A stretch of 64,000 nt of DNA, taken from Pseudorhizobium pelagicum (GTDB lineage: Bacteria; Pseudomonadota; Alphaproteobacteria; Rhizobiales; Rhizobiaceae). Shown piece after piece: positions 53,863 through 62,027 of the stretch. The stretch lies in assembly GCA_000722615.1 (NCBI GenBank), contig JOKI01000002.1, forward strand, positions 222,424 to 286,423. Reading direction: 5' to 3'. Position 1 is the first letter of the stretch, and each line of letters begins with the position of its first letter. The notes below the pieces were generated by a model. The model was given only the letters and a program-made list of their open reading frames with translations. It was not told the DNA's origin and ran no database searches. Made by a program: the position numbers and the translations under genes.

Positions 53863-55557
53863 ATGATCGACGAAATCAATTTCATTCAATACCGGAAGCT
53901 GAAAGAGATCAGATTCGAGTTTGACCCGCGCATCAACTTGATCTCGGGTACAAACGGGACCTGCAAATCAACGCTGATGCACATAGTCGGCAATTCTTTT
54001 CAGTTTGTGAGAAGCACAGACGAGCGCTTTGAAGGACCCGCTGCGACGAACATTCTGAAGAAGTTTGTCGACAAGGTTAATCCGAAAATCGAAACGGTAT
54101 CGAGGGGCGATAGGAACCGTTATAGCAATCCCGCCGAGGGCAGGGCCGGAACGCTCTTCACTGTGAAGTACATAGGCGGGAAAGAGATTGACTTCCGTCG
54201 GCACAATTCAAAAAACGATGAAGAGAAGAAACATTTCCGTTTCTCGATCAAGCCAAAATACGCGGCAGACACCGAAGATCGTCTTCCTTCAACTTCAGTC
54301 GTTTATCTTGGATTGTCGCGGCTCGTTCCATATGGCGAGATAAGCGATAAGGTTGTTACGAGCACGATGAGGGACCAGCTACCGCCCGACATCCAAGCCG
54401 CCTTCAAGAAGCAGTTCGCTGAGTTGACACGCCTAGAAATCGACAAGCACGTTATTCATAACATCCCTGAGGTCAAGAAACGCTCTGAATTTGCGACTAA
54501 CGTCGACGGCATCGACTCCAACACCATATCGTCTGGCGAAGACAACATCGGTATAATACTGACAGCACTAAACTGCCTTCGCTATATATGTGAGAGTGTA
54601 AAAGAAGATAAAAGGCGAGATACTGAAAGCGTTCTTCTGATAGACGAGTTCGACGCTACGTTACATCCCACCGCACAGAAAAAGCTTTTCGATATTATAG
54701 TTGAATACGCAGAAAAATACCGCATTCAAGTTTTCTTCACGACACATAGCTTGTTCATTTTGAAGTACGCTTATCAACTGAGAAAGAACATAGTATATTT
54801 GGTTGATCAGCTCGACCACGTTTCAATCATGCCTGACCCAAGCCCAGTGCAGATAGAAATGCACCTGACCGGACTTCAGTTTAAAGCTTTGTATCAGAAT
54901 GTCTTCATCCCTGTTTACACCGAGGATGCAGAGGCCCGCTTATTCCTTGAATACTTGATGGACTACATCAGCAAAACTCTGGACCCTGGTTTTGCCGCTG
55001 CTAAGGATCTCCTTCATTTGGTGGAGGTGAACATAGGGGCGGATAACCTTCAAAATCTCTTTACGGACCTCAAGCTAAACCAATCAACGATGCGGGCGAT
55101 ATGTATACTAGATGGTGACCAGAAGAAGGACCTCACGCACCACATCATTGCTTTGCCAGGTGGAGGGCCGCCTGATCGGATATTCTCTGAATTCCTGAGG
55201 TCTTTGATAGACGGTGGTGCGCGAGCGTTTTGGAATGACGTTTTGCCACTCGGCTATTCCAAGCTGACGGCAGCCGAAGTCTTAGAGGAATTTGATGCCA
55301 TTGAGGTAAAAATAAACAAACAGAAGGAACTTGGTGCTTCAACGAAAGGCATGCGTCGTGACGAGAGCAAAAAGCATTTCAACAAGCATCGGCATTTCTA
55401 CGATCTCGTCATCAAGGCTTGGCTGAAGAGTGATGAAAACACGGCCACAATTGCGCAGTTCAGAAGGGACTTGCTCGCAGTTTTCCAAAAGACGGCTGGG
55501 TTTCACTCTGTCGACGCCAAGATTTGGCCTCAAAAAGTCCATCAGAATGGTGCCTGA
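53863..55557 (+). CDS. OLD-family ATPase with TOPRIM nuclease domain
   Basis: A 564-residue protein. The ABC-type ATPase has Walker A GTNGTCKST (29-37), a signature ISSGED, Walker B VLLIDEFDATLHP and switch histidine FFTTHS. The TOPRIM domain has the metal-binding Glu in VYTEDAEARLF (E354) and Asp pair in CILDGDQ (D417, D419). This is the architecture of OLD, GajA and PtuA-like anti-phage nucleases. The DNA is visibly more AT-rich than its neighbours (many AAA, ATA, GAA codons), pointing to a separate origin. It lies 149 bases after the NurA gene, with an inverted repeat TTGTA-TT-TACAA in the gap, and may have its own promoter. Confidence 0.85.
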   Translation: MIDEINFIQYRKLKEIRFEFDPRINLISGTNGTCKSTLMHIVGNSFQFVRSTDERFEGPAATNILKKFVDKVNPKIETVSRGDRNRYSNPAEGRAGTLFTVKYIGGKEIDFRRHNSKNDEEKKHFRFSIKPKYAADTEDRLPSTSVVYLGLSRLVPYGEISDKVVTSTMRDQLPPDIQAAFKKQFAELTRLEIDKHVIHNIPEVKKRSEFATNVDGIDSNTISSGEDNIGIILTALNCLRYICESVKEDKRRDTESVLLIDEFDATLHPTAQKKLFDIIVEYAEKYRIQVFFTTHSLFILKYAYQLRKNIVYLVDQLDHVSIMPDPSPVQIEMHLTGLQFKALYQNVFIPVYTEDAEARLFLEYLMDYISKTLDPGFAAAKDLLHLVEVNIGADNLQNLFTDLKLNQSTMRAICILDGDQKKDLTHHIIALPGGGPPDRIFSEFLRSLIDGGARAFWNDVLPLGYSKLTAAEVLEEFDAIEVKINKQKELGASTKGMRRDESKKHFNKHRHFYDLVIKAWLKSDENTATIAQFRRDLLAVFQKTAGFHSVDAKIWPQKVHQNGA

Positions 55558-55558
55558 T

Positions 55559-57064
55559 CTATTTGATTAGCGCCCGCCAGTCATACCCGTCGCTCGCATG
55601 TACATCGTCCCACGCCTGCATCAGTCGATTGACCAAGCCGACCATTGGAAGCCCCATAAGGTCTTCGGGCAGCTCCTCCCACTCTCCACCGACCCGCTTC
55701 TCGATGACTTGGCCGATCTCGTTGAGGCTCTCCTCGGTCTGATAAACGAGGTCATCGTCGGCTAGAAATTCCCGGACGCCAACACCAAGCCGGTCCGCGT
55801 GCTGCTGTAGCCACTCGTCGAAGTCCGGCATGCGCCCGCCTCCAGGCTTCACGAGAGCGTCGATAGCTTTGTAGGCTTCCTCGACCGCTTCACGGCTCGC
55901 GTCAGCTTCGTTGAGGGCCTCTAGGATCGCCTTGAGCCGCTTCTTGAAGTCGACGGTCACGTAGAACGTCTTCCCCGGCCTCTGATAGACAATGTCTCCT
56001 TTTTCCAGCCGTCGCATGTAGGCCAGGATTTCCTCGTTGGCCGACCGGAAGTTGGCGTCGTGGTCCGCGGCGATCTTCCTTGATTGCTCGTTCGTAATGT
56101 AGACGAGGTCCCGCTTGGTCCACTCGCGCTCCTTGAACCTGTTCACCATATCGATCGGCGACACGGTCTCCGGGTACTGCGTGCTCATCAGCCGATAGAA
56201 GACGGCCGCCTGCCATTGCCGACGAGGTACGATGAACGCCGAAGGCAGCGTGTCGTCCGCATCCATGAAGCCCTCCAGGTCCCACAGGGACATCTCCTCG
56301 ACGAGTTCGGCGGCCCTGCCGTGGCTCGCGGTCGGAGGTTCGCGATAGATGCCCACCAGCCGCTCCGCTTCCTGGAATTCCTTCTCCTCCATACGACGGC
56401 GCTCCTCTGCGATCTCGTCCGCCTTGGCCGCTCGCTCGGAGCTGTAGAGGAATTCGCGGGGAGCCAGATCGAGAATGATGTCGTCGAGTTCGGCCAGCGG
56501 TGTCTCCCGGTAAACCCGCACCGTGATCTCAAGAACCTCCACACCCATGGCTACCAGCTTGGCGATCTTCTCCCGCGGGCAGGGATGGGTGTTCGCGATC
56601 TCGATGAAAATCCGGCGGCCGTCGGGCATTGTTGCCGTGACATCCGGGACTACTTCTCCAGCGCCGACCTCAAGCCGAACATCCGTGAGATCGATGGACC
56701 GCTCTGGCGTTACCTCTACAGGCTTGCCGTCAAGACCCGGGACTGATGTTGCTGGCAGGGTTACCCGGCGGTGCTTTGCGATGATCTCCTTGGCGCGCTC
56801 GTGGAGAGCTGTCTCGCCAGCCGTCGTGCAGTCATAGACCATGTCCTCGGGGCGGTGAGCGAAATGGTGGGCGCGCACTGCGCCGCCGTTCCTGGCGACC
56901 ATTGGCCGCTCGCACCCGAAACAGATGCACCCGCAGGGCTTACCGTTGGCGACCTCGGATATATGACGAGGCAAACCATCGACGGCATCCTTGGCGACGA
57001 GGATCATGCCCTGGTCGTCGGGAAATAGGTCCGCAATGGTGATCTTCGTTGCCATCAGCGCCAT
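55559..57064 (-). CDS. CoiA-like zinc-finger nuclease
   Basis: A 501-residue protein whose first 160 residues match competence protein CoiA: zinc-binding CGCICFGCERPM and HHFAHRPEDMVYDCTTAGETALHERAKEII, then a restriction-type core VVPDVTATMPDGRRIFIEIANTH (D141, E155). The remaining 340 residues are mostly helical with charged repeats and an unknown role. CoiA-like nucleases also occur in defence loci. It converges on the OLD-type gene with one base between stops and is divergent from the next gene (112 bases). ATG 57055 is an alternative start. Confidence 0.7.
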   Translation of the reverse strand: MALMATKITIADLFPDDQGMILVAKDAVDGLPRHISEVANGKPCGCICFGCERPMVARNGGAVRAHHFAHRPEDMVYDCTTAGETALHERAKEIIAKHRRVTLPATSVPGLDGKPVEVTPERSIDLTDVRLEVGAGEVVPDVTATMPDGRRIFIEIANTHPCPREKIAKLVAMGVEVLEITVRVYRETPLAELDDIILDLAPREFLYSSERAAKADEIAEERRRMEEKEFQEAERLVGIYREPPTASHGRAAELVEEMSLWDLEGFMDADDTLPSAFIVPRRQWQAAVFYRLMSTQYPETVSPIDMVNRFKEREWTKRDLVYITNEQSRKIAADHDANFRSANEEILAYMRRLEKGDIVYQRPGKTFYVTVDFKKRLKAILEALNEADASREAVEEAYKAIDALVKPGGGRMPDFDEWLQQHADRLGVGVREFLADDDLVYQTEESLNEIGQVIEKRVGGEWEELPEDLMGLPMVGLVNRLMQAWDDVHASDGYDWRALIK

Positions 57065-57176
57065 GAATCATGTCGAGCGCGTGAGGCTAGCCCGGTTTCC
57101 CCGGTTCCGGAAGCTTATACGAGGTGACGTTGACGGGAGTCCGCGCCGTTGCCTATTGTTGTCTTGGGAGAGCGGG

Positions 57177-58550
57177 ATGAAGCCAAAGAGAACCAAGCAT
57201 AAAAGGGTGAAGCCCGCTCGTAAGAGCACAGTTCGGAGGGCGGTTGTCGTCACTCGTTGGCATATCGTCAAGGCTCGCATTGAGGCGGAGGTGACTGCTC
57301 AGGTATCTCGACGAGGCTTCTCGGGATCGGTGTCACTTCAATCCGGAAAACTCGATTTCCAGCATGACGGATCAAGCGACGTCGTTTCACAAGCCGACCT
57401 TGAGAGATATGCGACGTCTATGGTCGATAAGGGGTTCGCCAGTTCGGCATCCACGGGTAACCACCATGTGGAAATCGCGATGACTGCAAGAACGGTGGCG
57501 ATCCTTACAGGAACCACGACAACGCGCCCGACGTCCACCAAGGTCGCGAAAGCCCTCGCACCGCCCAAAGGGCCTTATGTGGAGCCTTCGACGCTGCGAA
57601 TCCCGGCTGCCGACAAAATTATGGATGCCGCCTTGGCCACAATCCCTAGAACCGCCGTTCAGAGAGAGATTGTCAGGCAGCGGGTCGCAGCATTGCTGAA
57701 CTTCCCCGTAGACAAGATCAAGCTCCTTGCCTACGAGCCGGGGAGCTTCAGGAGGACCTCCTTCAACGAGGCGTTTGGTCTCGTTATTGGACATCTGCAG
57801 AAGGTGGGGGCAGTCAAGTCGGAGGGCAAGAAGCTTGTCGCTCTGCCAAATGCCGACGGCGAGCCTGTTCCCGCTTACGAGCCTTCGAAAAAAGCCAAAG
57901 CACGCGCGGCCCAGCCCAAGACCGCGAGGATGTCGGAGAACGTGGATGTCCAGCGCTTGGTGAAATCACTGCCAGAGCAAGACCCTTACAGGCTGCTGAG
58001 CATGTGGAAAAACGCAGTCCGCATATCGGGCGACAGAGCGCGGGGGCACCTTCATGGGGAGGCCGCGATTATGGTGACCGCGATCTCCAGGGAATGGGAT
58101 CGGCGTGCAACAACCCTTGCCGACGATGAATATTTCAGCTGGCCAACGACCGATGCCCCTGGTGGTCGGCGGACCGGGCAGTACCGTGATCTCCGTCACG
58201 AGGGCATGCTGAAATATCTCGAATACAAGGTCGGCAAAGACGGCGAGCATTCCTCATACCGCCACGCGCTCCTGTCACGGATTTTCGAGAACGCGCTGCC
58301 TCCTGTCTTTGACCGCCTGTACATGGCCGAGTGGGGACCCAACGAGTCTTCGATCAGGCTACACAAGATGGCGCACTGCCTGGCATCGTTCGCCAAAAAC
58401 TTCAAATACCAGAATAACGACAAATACGACGAGGCCATCCGTCACTGGGAGCAGGACCTTGAATACCTACATGATAGGTATTACGTCGGCAGGTTCGGTT
58501 TCGGCTGGCCGACGACAGATTGTGGACCCAACGCCAGCCATAGCCTCTGA
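57177..58550 (+). CDS. Hypothetical protein, 457 residues
   Basis: Not recognised. A very basic N terminus (MKPKRTKHKRVKPARKSTVRRAVV) precedes a region of about 110 residues rich in threonine and alanine. A central part follows (KIMDAALATIPRTAVQREIVRQRVAALLNFP) and a conserved-looking C-terminal half with many His, Tyr and Trp residues (YFSWPTTDAPGG, LHKMAHCLASFAKNFKY, YYVGRFGFGWPTTD). The repeated WPTTD motif at about residues 322 and 444 is notable. GGGAG precedes the ATG. It is divergent from the CoiA-like gene and may be its partner. Confidence 0.6.
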   Translation: MKPKRTKHKRVKPARKSTVRRAVVVTRWHIVKARIEAEVTAQVSRRGFSGSVSLQSGKLDFQHDGSSDVVSQADLERYATSMVDKGFASSASTGNHHVEIAMTARTVAILTGTTTTRPTSTKVAKALAPPKGPYVEPSTLRIPAADKIMDAALATIPRTAVQREIVRQRVAALLNFPVDKIKLLAYEPGSFRRTSFNEAFGLVIGHLQKVGAVKSEGKKLVALPNADGEPVPAYEPSKKAKARAAQPKTARMSENVDVQRLVKSLPEQDPYRLLSMWKNAVRISGDRARGHLHGEAAIMVTAISREWDRRATTLADDEYFSWPTTDAPGGRRTGQYRDLRHEGMLKYLEYKVGKDGEHSSYRHALLSRIFENALPPVFDRLYMAEWGPNESSIRLHKMAHCLASFAKNFKYQNNDKYDEAIRHWEQDLEYLHDRYYVGRFGFGWPTTDCGPNASHSL

Positions 58551-58621
58551 TTCCGAAAGTAGGCTATTCCATGCGCCATGATCCGGGGTACGTTGATCAT
58601 TGACGCTGGAGAAACAAACCT

Positions 58622-59464
58622 ATGGCTACAGATACACTGGCGCTCCTGATCGACGGCGACAACGCCTCGCCGAAGGTCATATCGGGCCTCCTCGCGGAAA
58701 TCGCGAACTACGGCACGGCCAGCGTCAAGCGCATCTACGGCGACTGGACGAAACCCAATCTCAATGGATGGAAGGAATGCCTCCTCGAGCACTCGATCCA
58801 GCCCGTGCAGCAGTTCGCTTACACGACAGGCAAGAACGCCACCGACGGCGCGATGATCATCGATGCCATGGACCTGCTCTATACGGGTAGGTTTTCAGGT
58901 TTCTGCATCGTATCCAGTGATAGCGATTTCGCGCGGCTTGCTTCTCGCATTCGGGAGCAGGGGATCACTGTGTATGGCTTCGGAGAGCGGAAGACGCCCC
59001 GCCCGTTCATCACGGCATGCGACAAGTTCATTTACGTTGATGTCCTCAGTTCGTTGGCAGAAGGAACGGAGGTCCAGGCCGCCGCCCCGGCTAAAGCGGT
59101 CGATGCGCCGAAGGCCGCACCAAAGCCAGCGAAGGCACCTGCAGAGAAGGCTCGACCTCCTCAGGGAGCCGCCGCAAGTGGCAAGCTGGACAAGGCAGCC
59201 TTGGAAATGTTGCGCAAAGCAGTCGAGGCAACGGCCGAAGAGGACGGTCGCGCGAACCTCGGGCGCGTTGGTACCCACCTTGCGAAACAGTCACCCGACT
59301 TCGAGGCGCGGAACTACGGGTATGCCCGGCTAAGCGACCTCGCAGAGGCCTCAGGCATCCTCGTGGTCGAGCGGACAGGCGAACAGAACAAGGTTGTTAC
59401 CGTGCGGCTGAAGAAGAAGGCGCAGAAGCCGGAGGCTCAAGCTCTGTCGCCAGTAGCAACTTAG
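58622..59464 (+). CDS. NYN domain ribonuclease with C-terminal LOTUS (OST-HTH) domain
   Basis: A 280-residue protein. The NYN/PIN-like domain (residues 5-140) shows LALLIDGDNASPK, KNATDGAMIIDAMDLL and CIVSSDSDFARLASRIREQG, the acidic residues expected to bind metal. A proline-alanine-lysine linker (145-185) leads to a LOTUS/OST-HTH domain (about 190-265), an RNA-binding winged helix. Such LabA/DUF88-type proteins are thought to cut RNA. The 3' end of the gene is part of a 30-bp duplicated segment that carries a second in-frame stop. Confidence 0.85.
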   Translation: MATDTLALLIDGDNASPKVISGLLAEIANYGTASVKRIYGDWTKPNLNGWKECLLEHSIQPVQQFAYTTGKNATDGAMIIDAMDLLYTGRFSGFCIVSSDSDFARLASRIREQGITVYGFGERKTPRPFITACDKFIYVDVLSSLAEGTEVQAAAPAKAVDAPKAAPKPAKAPAEKARPPQGAAASGKLDKAALEMLRKAVEATAEEDGRANLGRVGTHLAKQSPDFEARNYGYARLSDLAEASGILVVERTGEQNKVVTVRLKKKAQKPEAQALSPVAT

Positions 59465-59494
59465 GATCGCCCTCAGTCGCCAGAGACGACTTAG
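59445..59494. repeat. Two 20-bp near-repeats, 30-bp period
   Basis: TGTCGCCAGTAGCAACTTAG (59445) and AGTCGCCAGAGACGACTTAG (59475) match at 15 of 20 positions. The second copy follows the NYN stop codon in the same frame and again ends in TAG. It could be a local duplication or transposase-binding sites near an element end. Confidence 0.55.
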
Positions 59495-59540
59495 CGACGG
59501 CCGCATCTGTCTCTTATGGGAAGGTCTTATGATCTGACAT

Positions 59541-59599
59541 GGTTGCATCCTGTGGGATACACCCTGCCAAACGCCAGCGGGGAAGCAACCAACGCTGGC
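59541..59599 (+). other. Possible pseudoknot-forming sequence
   Basis: GGTTGC (59541) pairs with GCAACC (59585), and GCCAGCG (59573) with CGCTGGC (59593). The stems interleave, as in an H-type pseudoknot. A small hairpin (ATCC/GGAT) lies inside. Confidence 0.35.
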
Positions 59600-59758
59600 T
59601 ATCAAGAACCCAGAGCGACCTCATCAAGAAAAATACAATCGAGCCGGTCACTTAGCGGAGTCCGTTAAAATCCTGATTCGGCTCAAGATTCCCGAGATTG
59701 TGCGTTAGGGCCATCTAAAAAACCCGATTCTGGCCGGCTTGACTCTCCCTATCGAAGG

Positions 59759-59773
59759 GAACAGAAGAAGAAC
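59759..59773 (+). promoter_or_regulatory. LexA (SOS) box of the imuA operon
   Basis: GAAC-N7-GAAC, the direct-repeat SOS box of alphaproteobacteria, lies 58 bases before imuA. A TTGACT at 59739-59744 could be the -35 element. Damage-inducible expression of the whole cassette is expected. Confidence 0.8.
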
Positions 59774-59830
59774 GTCAACAGTTTTTAGGGACATGAAGCC
59801 CTGCACAACGCGAACCGAGGAGGTCCGTGA

Positions 59831-60595
59831 ATGAGAACGCATGTCCGGCCTTCAGGCGTAATAGACGAACTTCGAGAACGGATCGCGAAGCTCGAGGGCA
59901 GTGCCGTCCGGAAGGCGGAATTTCTTCAATTCGGGATACCGGAGATCGATGGAAAGCTTCCGGGAGGTGGCTTGGCTTTCGGTGCGCTGCACGAATTCGC
60001 GGGCGGTGGGGCAGGTACCGTGGACGGCGCGGCCGCGGCGCTGATGGTGGCCGGAATCGCTGCTAGGACCAAAGGCAAAATCCTCTGGTGCCTGTCACGT
60101 CCCGACCTGTTCGCTCCGGCCATATCTCAAGCAGGCCTACATCCCGACAGAGTGATTTTCGTCGAGGCTGACAAGGAAGAGGACGTGCTGGCCTCATTCG
60201 AAGAGGGACTGGCGTTTGGCGGGCTTGGGGCGGTCATTGGGGAAATCGTCAGGCTGCCGATGACAACGTCGAGACGCCTTCAACTGGCCGCCGAGAAGTC
60301 GGGAACAATGGGCCTCGCCCTCCGGCGCTGGCGACGGCAGACGGAGGCCAACGACTACGGCCAGCCGACGGCGTCGGTGACGAGGTGGAGGATAAGCCAG
60401 TTGCCGTCGGAGGATCTCCCAGTCGGAGGAGTGGGGCGTCCGCGATGGCTGGCGGAGTTGATGAGGTCCCGTGCGGGCGAGTGTGCCGAGTTTTGCGTAG
60501 GAGCATGTGATGCCAAGGGTCGTCTCTCTCTATTTCCCCCGATGGCCTACGGACAGGATCAGGAGGGCAGGGGCCGATGGCACGCCGCCTCCTGA
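59831..60595 (+). CDS. imuA: ImuA, SOS mutagenesis accessory protein
   Basis: A 254-residue RecA/SulA-like protein. FLQFGIPEIDGKLPGGGLAFGALHEFAG, ILWCLSRPDLFAPAISQAGLHPDRVIFVEA and LGAVIGEIVRLPMTTSRRLQLAAEKSGTMGLALRR are the conserved ImuA blocks. It supports translesion synthesis with ImuB and DnaE2. GGAGG lies just upstream of the ATG. The 3' end overlaps imuB by 86 bases, longer than usual, and the last 25 residues (after [15 protein letters not shown]) look atypical, so the stop may have shifted downstream. Confidence 0.9.
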   Translation: MRTHVRPSGVIDELRERIAKLEGSAVRKAEFLQFGIPEIDGKLPGGGLAFGALHEFAGGGAGTVDGAAAALMVAGIAARTKGKILWCLSRPDLFAPAISQAGLHPDRVIFVEADKEEDVLASFEEGLAFGGLGAVIGEIVRLPMTTSRRLQLAAEKSGTMGLALRRWRRQTEANDYGQPTASVTRWRISQLPSEDLPVGGVGRPRWLAELMRSRAGECAEFCVGACDAKGRLSLFPPMAYGQDQEGRGRWHAAS

Positions 60596-62027
60596 CAAGC
60601 CGATGGTCGTGATTTCGAGGGCAGGGTCCAAGAGGACGATCTGTGCCGCCGACGATGCCGCGCTAAAGCTCGGCCTTCGGGTCGGAATGCCTGCGAGCAA
60701 AGCACAGGCGCTGGTCGCCGACCTCGCCATGTACGACGCCGACCCGGTCGGCGATCTGGCCGCCCTCGGCAAGATGGCGCTCTGGATGCTTCGGCAATAC
60801 AGCCCTGTCGTCGCCCTGGACGGTGTGGACGGGATAGTTCTTGATACTGAAGGTGCAGATCACCTGCAGGGCGGCGAGGAGATGATGATCTCCGGCATGG
60901 TCAATCGCCTCAGAGGTGTCGGTGTGACGGCGCGGGCCGCCGTGGCAGACACGTGGGGCGCGGCGCACGCGATCGCCAGGCTTACTTCCGCCGAGTGGAC
61001 GGTCGTTCCGGTATCCGAGACGGCGAAGGCTGTTCTCGGGCTTCCTATCGTCTGTCTCCGGCTTCCACCCGAAACGGTCAATGGGTTGCGGGTCCTCGGC
61101 ATTGATACCGTGGGACAATTGTCCGCGATGCCCAGAGCGCCTCTGACCTTGCGTTTCGGCCCGGAGGTCGGGAGACGACTGGACCAGTTCTTCGGCCGTG
61201 TCGTCGAGCCGATCGATCCTATTCGGTCACCAGAGATCGTGGAAGTGAACCGACCGTTCGCGGAGCCGATCGGGGCGGCGGAGACAATAGCGAAATACGT
61301 CGCTCGCCTAGTGAAGGAGCTCTGCGCCGAGCTCGAGACCCGCGGCCTCGGAGTTCGTCGCGCCGACCTGATCGTCCACCGCGTCGATAACACCATCCAG
61401 GCGATCCGTGCTGGCCTTGCGAAACCCGTGCGCGACGACAAGCGCCTTACGAGGCTGTTGACCGACAGGATCGAAAAGATCGAACCGGGATTTGGCATAG
61501 AGAAACTGTCGCTGGTGGCGGTCTGGACGGAGCCGCTGGAGGAGAGGCAGCAGACGTCTTCACTGATCGAGGAAGCCGTGGTGGACGTGAGCCCGCTGGT
61601 CGATATCCTTGGCAACCGAGGACAGCGCATCTACCGGATCACCCCGGTCGCAAGCGACGTGCCCGAGCGGAGCTTCAAACGTGTCGGACCGATGTCGGAG
61701 GAGACAGGCCTCGACTGGCCGTCGAACTGGCCGCGGCCCAGCAGGCTGCTGGCCAAGCCCGAAGAGATCGAGGTCCTGGCGGTTCTTCCCGATAGTCCGC
61801 CGCGCACCATGACCTGGAGAGGCAAGCGCCGCCGCATTGTCCGTGGCGACGGCCCCGAGCGCGTGTTCGGGGAATGGTGGCTCAGGGATGCCGAACTTCA
61901 CGCCGTCCGCGACTACTATGTCGTCGAGGACGACAGCGGAGAGCGCTACTGGGTCTACCGCGCGGGTGACGGGGTCGACACGACGACCGGTTCACACCGC
62001 TGGTTCCTCCACGGGGTCTTCGGATGA
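60510..62027 (+). CDS. imuB: ImuB, Y-family polymerase-like protein
   Basis: A 505-residue inactive Y-family polymerase homologue. It starts [18 protein letters not shown], where a true polymerase would have the DxD metal site, and carries palm and thumb elements such as [15 protein letters not shown] and [21 protein letters not shown]. ImuB bridges DnaE2, the beta clamp and ImuA. ATG 60510 has AGGAG 6 bases upstream; GTG 60507 is adjacent. The stop overlaps the dnaE2 start (ATGA). Confidence 0.92.
   Translation: MPRVVSLYFPRWPTDRIRRAGADGTPPPDKPMVVISRAGSKRTICAADDAALKLGLRVGMPASKAQALVADLAMYDADPVGDLAALGKMALWMLRQYSPVVALDGVDGIVLDTEGADHLQGGEEMMISGMVNRLRGVGVTARAAVADTWGAAHAIARLTSAEWTVVPVSETAKAVLGLPIVCLRLPPETVNGLRVLGIDTVGQLSAMPRAPLTLRFGPEVGRRLDQFFGRVVEPIDPIRSPEIVEVNRPFAEPIGAAETIAKYVARLVKELCAELETRGLGVRRADLIVHRVDNTIQAIRAGLAKPVRDDKRLTRLLTDRIEKIEPGFGIEKLSLVAVWTEPLEERQQTSSLIEEAVVDVSPLVDILGNRGQRIYRITPVASDVPERSFKRVGPMSEETGLDWPSNWPRPSRLLAKPEEIEVLAVLPDSPPRTMTWRGKRRRIVRGDGPERVFGEWWLRDAELHAVRDYYVVEDDSGERYWVYRAGDGVDTTTGSHRWFLHGVFG

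Larger units (their letters stand above)
37320..59500. mobile_element. Tn7-like element or island with defence cargo (boundaries approximate)
   Basis: Between tRNA-Ile(CAU) and the imuA cassette every gene is accessory. A Tn7-like module (TnsA-like, DDE transposase, TnsC/TniB, TniQ) sits near the left part, and nucleases, a DNA methyltransferase, a HerA-NurA pair and an OLD-type protein are behind it. No tyrosine integrase is present in the window. I could not find the terminal repeats or a target duplication, so the limits given are those of the gene content. The minus-strand genes left of 40,400 could belong to the same element or to a neighbouring one. Confidence 0.5.
59465..59830. other. 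Intergenic region before imuA
   Basis: These 366 bases hold the second 30-bp repeat unit, a possible RNA pseudoknot (59541-59599), an inverted repeat GAGCCG/CGGCTC (59641-59684) and the LexA box. No gene is supported. The right end of the accessory element may lie here. Confidence 0.55.
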
